Below are positions 4,707-9,082 of a stretch of DNA of 9,082 bases, piece by piece; within the stretch, counting starts at the first letter, position 1, and each line of letters starts with the position of its first letter. The DNA is taken from the NCBI GenBank assembly GCA_910585505.1, contig CAJUFF010000115.1, forward strand, positions 1 through 9,082, read 5' to 3'. The position numbers and the translations under genes are program-made. The stretch is from an uncultured Ruminiclostridium sp. GTDB taxonomy: Bacteria; Bacillota; Clostridia; Oscillospirales; Ruminococcaceae. The notes below the pieces were generated by a model that was not told the origin of the DNA, did not search any database, and was given only the letters and a program-made list of their open reading frames with translations.

Positions 4707-6818
4707 ATGGCATTAACAACAGCAACGCAAATTGCTTATGAATTGAACATTTCCAGTTCTTATCTATTAACCTTGCTTGAGAATGGCGTATTTGCGCTAA
4801 AGAACAATAAGTGGGATACTGCCATTATAGATGATGTAAAGAAATATATGGCAAGTAATGCTGATAATTCTGCTAAAGCATCTTCACCGGAATATAAGAC
4901 AACTAAAATCAATAACCGCCGGTATTTAGGTAATAAGTATAAACTGTTGCCATTCATTAAGCGTATTGTTGATGAGAACTGTATAGGTATCAATACCGTT
5001 GCCGATATTTTTGCAGGAACGGGTGCGGTAGCCTCAGCCTTTACAGATAAGAAGATTGTCACAAATGACAATATGTATAGCAACTACATCTGTCATGTTG
5101 CATGGTTTGGTTCTGAACAATTTTCGCAAGCGAAAATCGTTCAATATATTCAACAATACAATAGCATGAATATAGACGAAAGCAACTACATGACCGACAA
5201 CTTTGCCGACACTTATTTTTGCAGAGGCGATTGCAGCAAGATCGGTTATATTCGTGAGGATATTGAAAAGGAGTATGCTGCTCATAAAATTAATGATCGC
5301 GAAAGAGCATTACTCATCACGTCGTTACTATATGCAATGGACAAGATTGCAAACACCTGCGGTCATTATGATGCGTATCGTCAAGGCGTTGTATTCGATA
5401 AACATTTGGAACTGTCGGTTCCGATTCCCGAAGAGCATAACAATTCAAACAATATCTGCTACAACGAAGATGCTAATGATCTTGTGAAACACATTCAAGC
5501 TGATTTGGTCTACATAGATCCTCCGTATAACTCACGCCAATATTGCGATGCATATCATTTGATTGAAAATGTGGCTCGTTGGGAAAAGCCGGAGGTTACC
5601 GGAGTAGCCCGCAAAATGGATAGAACTGCATTAAAGAGTGATTATTGTACTCAAAATGCAACTAAAGCCTTTGAGGAATTGATTGAAAACATCAGTGCAA
5701 AATATATTTTGCTTTCTTACAATAATATGGCTGAAAAAGGTAATCAACGTTCCAATGCTAAGATTTCCGATGAGGACATATTCAGAATCCTTGAAAAAAA
5801 GGGAGCGGTAACGGTGTACTCCGAAACATATAAGGCGTTTACTGCGGGGAAGTCCAATATAGATGACAATCAAGAGCGTCTTTTCTTGTGTGAGTGCTAT
5901 GACAAAAAAGAGATCATACCCTCGCCACTGAATTATATCGGGGGTAAGTTTAAACTGTTGCCACAGATTCTTCCCTTGTTTCCACAGATTTCTGGAACAT
6001 TCATTGATTTGTTTTGCGGTGGATGTAACGTTGGAATTAACGTTGACTGTAACAAAGCTATTTTGAATGACAAAAACCGTGATCTTTGTTATATGTATAA
6101 CACTTTTAAAAACTTGGATAAATCCGAACTCTTTAGGTTTATTAATGTAATAATTGATAAATACGGTTTGTCGCGTTCGAGTGAGAAAGGGTATGCTTTT
6201 TATGGATGTGACAGTTCAAAGGGACTTGGTTCATATAACAAAGAACCTTTTTTGAAAATGAGAGAGGACTTTAATGAACACACTAATTTAGATTACTACT
6301 ATTACACAATGTTGTATGTATTGGTAATCTACTCGTTCAATAACCAAATTCGATTTAATCGGGAGGGTAAGTTCAATCTTCCTGTAGGCAAACGTGATTT
6401 TAACGATAAGATGCAAGAAAAGCTATCAAAATTTGTTGACCGAATAAAGAGCGGCGACTATACTTTTACTTATGTGGATTTTAGGAATATCGACTTGGAT
6501 AAATATGGAGCAGACGATTTTATTTATGCCGATCCGCCGTATTTCATTACCTGTGCTACATACAACGAGCAGGGGGGCTGGAGTGAAGATGATGAGCGCG
6601 ATTTGTACAACTTTTTGGATAATGCCAACAGCAAAGGCGTACGATTTGCTCTATCCAACGTTATCAGCAGTGAGGGTAAAACAAACGAGATTTTGTCCGA
6701 ATGGGTGACAAAGAACAGCTATAAGGTTATTCATTTGGATTATAACTACTCCAATTCCAACTATCAAAAAAAGGATAGAGAAAGTGGATCGGACGAAGTG
6801 CTGATCGTAAATTATTGA
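4707..6818 (+). CDS. Double-headed adenine-specific DNA methyltransferase (two D12/Dam-type domains)
   Basis: Transfers methyl from S-adenosylmethionine to adenine N6; inferred to protect both strands of an asymmetric site from the adjacent nuclease. The 703-residue chain starts with a helix-turn-helix-like stretch (about 3-50). Methylase domain 1 (about 70-397) has motif X (RYLGNKYKLLPFI, 71-83), motif I (DIFAGTGAVASAF, 100-112) and motif IV (DPPYNSRQY, 271-279), in the style of COG3392. Domain 2 (about 405-703) has PLNYIGGKFKLLPQI (407-421), motif I (DLFCGGCNVG, 434-443), the Dam-like FNREGKFNLPVG (550-561) and motif IV (ADPPYF, 608-613), as in Dam (COG0338). Both catalytic motifs look intact. 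Two alpha-class heads in one chain recall M.FokI. The ATG at 4707 is preferred over a TTG at 4680 because GAAGGAAG lies 7 nt upstream. The base composition is AT-richer than htpG, suggesting transfer. Confidence 0.93.
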   Translation: MALTTATQIAYELNISSSYLLTLLENGVFALKNNKWDTAIIDDVKKYMASNADNSAKASSPEYKTTKINNRRYLGNKYKLLPFIKRIVDENCIGINTVADIFAGTGAVASAFTDKKIVTNDNMYSNYICHVAWFGSEQFSQAKIVQYIQQYNSMNIDESNYMTDNFADTYFCRGDCSKIGYIREDIEKEYAAHKINDRERALLITSLLYAMDKIANTCGHYDAYRQGVVFDKHLELSVPIPEEHNNSNNICYNEDANDLVKHIQADLVYIDPPYNSRQYCDAYHLIENVARWEKPEVTGVARKMDRTALKSDYCTQNATKAFEELIENISAKYILLSYNNMAEKGNQRSNAKISDEDIFRILEKKGAVTVYSETYKAFTAGKSNIDDNQERLFLCECYDKKEIIPSPLNYIGGKFKLLPQILPLFPQISGTFIDLFCGGCNVGINVDCNKAILNDKNRDLCYMYNTFKNLDKSELFRFINVIIDKYGLSRSSEKGYAFYGCDSSKGLGSYNKEPFLKMREDFNEHTNLDYYYYTMLYVLVIYSFNNQIRFNREGKFNLPVGKRDFNDKMQEKLSKFVDRIKSGDYTFTYVDFRNIDLDKYGADDFIYADPPYFITCATYNEQGGWSEDDERDLYNFLDNANSKGVRFALSNVISSEGKTNEILSEWVTKNSYKVIHLDYNYSNSNYQKKDRESGSDEVLIVNY

Positions 6819-6826
6819 GGTGTTTT

Positions 6827-8800
6827 ATGCCATACGAAGAACTTACATACAAGAGCTTTTGCTGGTGTCTGGGAACGACTAGTTTCAGAACAGAGAATTT
6901 CAATCTCAAAATAGAACAACAACTTCGTCTACTCAATAAATTTTGGAGTCTGCATCCGGAAAAAGATTTTTCGTGGAGCGGCAGCGACTATGTCCAAGAA
7001 GAATATTACGAGTTTATGCAAGAGAATGGATTCGTTAAAGGTAATGCTCCAAGGAAGGACAAAGACGCCCGTGAAAAGACATCCGGTTTGGTTGATATAG
7101 GTCTGATAGATTCAAATCGTAAGCTCACTAATGCCGGAAAGGCTCTCCTTGATATTAGCCTATTGGGTGACTTTACTCCAGATAACGGTCTAATGTTACC
7201 CAAGGACAGCTTCATTTACTTTAAACAGCTTTTAAAGACCTACAACAATGTTGATGGAAAAATTGTCCGTCCTATGCTTGTGTTGGCATATCTTTTGTCA
7301 AAGCTGGATTATCTTACTCTCGATGAGGCGACATATTTAATGCCGCTATGCATAACTAAAGAAATCACCGTTGATATGGTAAATAAAATAAAGGCTATTC
7401 GGCAAGGAAGATTAACGATTGACGAGGTCATCTACAGCATTATAATGTCAATGGACAACTACAAAAAGGCTCTGGATATACTGTTAAATAATGATGTTGA
7501 TGAAACTTTGATATGCGATATCGGAATTAATAGGAAAAGCAGAGGTTACGATGCCCCGTATTTTAAATTATATACATCATTAAAGTGTGTAGTTTTCGAT
7601 CAGCGAGAAAGCGCGATAATTGATGTGTATGAAGCTATCGAGAATATTAATATTGGTGGCTGGTGGAAGAAATTACTTTTTGGCAAAGCAACTAAAAAGG
7701 CGGTCAACATTGCCCCTAAGAAATCACTTAAAAATGTGCAGATAACTTGCTCAAAAGATGAATCTGAATTCAAAAAAGAGTTTTTTAGACTTTTACATCT
7801 GTTTAAGGCGAAAGCAACACTACACGACTATCTTGATTTGAATCGTCGATATTTCAAAGCGACAGATGCTGTTATCTTTGAGGATGACAAGGTTTCGCTT
7901 GATGTTATCCCTAAGTATTTTTTGAATTCTATATCGGACGAGCTATTTGAATACGCATTTAAGCCATCTGATAATTTGTTTGAAAACTGTACTCTGACAG
8001 AAATCGCTCCTTGTCTTGTGATTGAGGAAAGCGGTATAATTAACGGCATAAATGAAGAACTTGATCTCAACGTTAAGTCCATTGATGAAGCACGTAAAGC
8101 AGTACAAGATAATCGTCACAAACGCTTTAACGAGCTTATTGATAAACAATTTAGTGACGAAAAATTGATTGAATTGTTGGAATGCTTTGAAGAGCGTAAA
8201 GACAAACAAATTATGGACAGTGTTACCAATAATGCGGATATTCCAACGATATTTGAGTATATCTTGGGAGTAATTTGGTATAAGGTAAGCGAACGCAAGG
8301 GGAATATTCTTGACTATATGAACCTGTCGCTTGAAGCTGATCTGCTGCCCAAAACTCACGCTGGAGGCGGCGAAGCAGATATCGAATATTGGTATGAAGC
8401 TTGCAATGAATATCCGGAACATTGTATGTTGCTAGAGGTAACTTTAGCTGATGGAACGAATCAACGCCGTATGGAAATGGAGCCTGTTTCGCGCCATTTG
8501 GGTGAACATATCCTAAAATACGGTAACACAAAATCGTACTGTGTGTTTTCGACCACATATCTTGATAGAAATGTTATTTCTGATTTTCGTAATCGAAAGA
8601 CATACGAATATCTAAGCAAGGATATGACGAATTCGGTTAGAGGAATGAAGATTATTCCGCTGCAGACATCGGAGATTAAAGCAATTATTAGGAATCACAT
8701 TACTTACAAAAAGCTGTATGAGATTTTTGAGAAAGCTTTTCAGTCTAATAGAAGCATCACAAGTTGGTATAACGATCAAATAGTTTCACAACTGACTTAA
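6827..8800 (+). CDS. AlwI-family type II (type IIS-like) restriction endonuclease
   Basis: Predicted to cleave DNA near an unmethylated asymmetric site. The 657-residue protein opens with SFCWCLGTTSFRTENFNLKIE (residues 10-30) and KDAREKTSGLVDIGLI (79-94), sequences I associate with the AlwI family. The C-terminal part has a nuclease-like core resembling the nicking/type IIS enzyme BstNBI: HAGGGEADIEY (511-521, Asp518), LLEVTLADGTNQ (535-546, Glu537) and MEMEPVSRHL (549-558). Asp518 and Glu537 are the likely metal ligands of a PD-(D/E)XK variant with Thr in the Lys position. The middle region presumably binds DNA. The ATG at 6827 is chosen over an in-frame TTG at 6815 because GAGGTG (6817-6822), overlapping the methylase TGA, serves it; the gap is 8 nt, so the genes are translationally close. 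The exact target cannot be read; GGATC or GAGTC are family precedents only. Confidence 0.87.
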   Translation: MPYEELTYKSFCWCLGTTSFRTENFNLKIEQQLRLLNKFWSLHPEKDFSWSGSDYVQEEYYEFMQENGFVKGNAPRKDKDAREKTSGLVDIGLIDSNRKLTNAGKALLDISLLGDFTPDNGLMLPKDSFIYFKQLLKTYNNVDGKIVRPMLVLAYLLSKLDYLTLDEATYLMPLCITKEITVDMVNKIKAIRQGRLTIDEVIYSIIMSMDNYKKALDILLNNDVDETLICDIGINRKSRGYDAPYFKLYTSLKCVVFDQRESAIIDVYEAIENINIGGWWKKLLFGKATKKAVNIAPKKSLKNVQITCSKDESEFKKEFFRLLHLFKAKATLHDYLDLNRRYFKATDAVIFEDDKVSLDVIPKYFLNSISDELFEYAFKPSDNLFENCTLTEIAPCLVIEESGIINGINEELDLNVKSIDEARKAVQDNRHKRFNELIDKQFSDEKLIELLECFEERKDKQIMDSVTNNADIPTIFEYILGVIWYKVSERKGNILDYMNLSLEADLLPKTHAGGGEADIEYWYEACNEYPEHCMLLEVTLADGTNQRRMEMEPVSRHLGEHILKYGNTKSYCVFSTTYLDRNVISDFRNRKTYEYLSKDMTNSVRGMKIIPLQTSEIKAIIRNHITYKKLYEIFEKAFQSNRSITSWYNDQIVSQLT

Positions 8801-8838
8801 AGATAGAATGGCTTATTAAAAAAACAATTTTCAACGCA

Positions 8839-8874
8839 AGCAAGTCTAATGGAACTATAATAGCAAAGCAAGTC
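8839..8874 (+). promoter_or_regulatory. Possible promoter region with an AGCAAGTC direct repeat
   Basis: AGCAAGTC occurs at 8839-8846 and 8867-8874, 28 bp apart, and a TATAAT lies between them at 8856-8861. No good -35 hexamer stands 16-18 nt upstream, so either an activator binds the repeats or the downstream gene is read from the R-M promoter. This is weak evidence. Confidence 0.35.
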
Positions 8875-8894
8875 ATTAGTAAGGAGGCAATTTA

Positions 8895-9082
8895 ATGATT
8901 TCATTTGTACACTTGTCTGATATCCATTTTACAAAATGGAGTAAAGGTAGTTTTGATATTGATAGTGATCTTCGCAATGAAATAATTCTAGATATAAAAC
9001 ACAACTTTGCCGGAAAGATTAATAATCCTGATTTTGTCAATATTACTTTACACAATTTTCTCAAAAAAACGAGTTTTTTGGA
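8895..9082 (+). CDS. Calcineurin-like metallophosphoesterase, N-terminal part (cut by window end)
   Basis: The first 62 residues are visible, preceded by a strong AAGGAGG 7 nt upstream of the ATG. MISFVHLSDIHF places the DxH metal-binding motif at residues 9-11, typical of calcineurin-like phosphoesterases such as Mre11/SbcD-type nucleases and related phosphatases; DLRNEIILDI (25-34) also fits the family. The next expected motif, GDxxxxG, normally about 40-55 residues further on, is not reached, and the residues from about 37 onward do not look like the usual run-up to it, so a late GD motif, an insertion or a frameshift beyond the visible part cannot be excluded. It follows the R-M genes on the same strand after 94 bp and is AT-rich like them. 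Its substrate is unknown. Confidence 0.7.
   Translation, partial: MISFVHLSDIHFTKWSKGSFDIDSDLRNEIILDIKHNFAGKINNPDFVNITLHNFLKKTSFL

Noticed and set aside
7943..8558. 159- and 111-codon minus-strand frames opposite the endonuclease gene
   Set aside because: Antisense to a gene with clear AlwI-family motifs; Phe/Ile-rich composition is typical of shadow frames in AT-rich DNA.

Overview
The window looks like chromosome from a low- to mid-GC Firmicute, most likely a gut-type clostridium (Oscillospirales/Ruminococcus-like). This is inferred from a perfect HrcA/CIRCE operator, consensus sigma-A promoters, strong AGGAGG-type ribosome binding sites, a tRNA with encoded CCA, and gene types common in that group. 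No species can be named from the sequence alone.

Left part (1-3960), housekeeping, mostly minus strand. htpG (Hsp90) reads leftward from a textbook TTGACA-16-TATAAT promoter followed directly by a perfect CIRCE operator. Its leader is unusually long (about 370 nt) because a 172-bp near-palindromic MITE-like element lies between promoter and start codon. A second, unrelated palindromic MITE-like element (159 bp, flanked by TA) sits just beyond the htpG stop. Upstream is a separately promoted and terminated minus-strand gene for a two-TM protein with a degenerate signal-peptidase-I-like (S26) domain and a long disordered tail. Its best Shine-Dalgarno sequence points to an AUA codon rather than to any canonical start.

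Middle (3856-4580), a tRNA-Thr(CGU) locus. A plus-strand promoter precedes a truncated 5' copy of the tRNA (first 49 nt), then 184 bp further on an intact tRNA-Thr gene with a terminator. Immediately after comes a decayed N-terminal remnant of a large serine recombinase, the trace of an integrated element beside the tRNA.

Right part (4620-9082), an AT-rich accessory/defence segment on the plus strand. One promoter serves a two-gene restriction-modification operon: a double-headed adenine methyltransferase (two D12/Dam-type catalytic domains in one chain behind a small helix-turn-helix) and, 8 nt later, an AlwI-family type II restriction endonuclease. Two fused methylase domains match the need to methylate both strands of an asymmetric (type IIS) site, so the pair is read as a type IIS R-M system. 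After a 94-bp gap the window ends in the start of a calcineurin-like metallophosphoesterase gene, possibly the first gene of another defence or repair unit.
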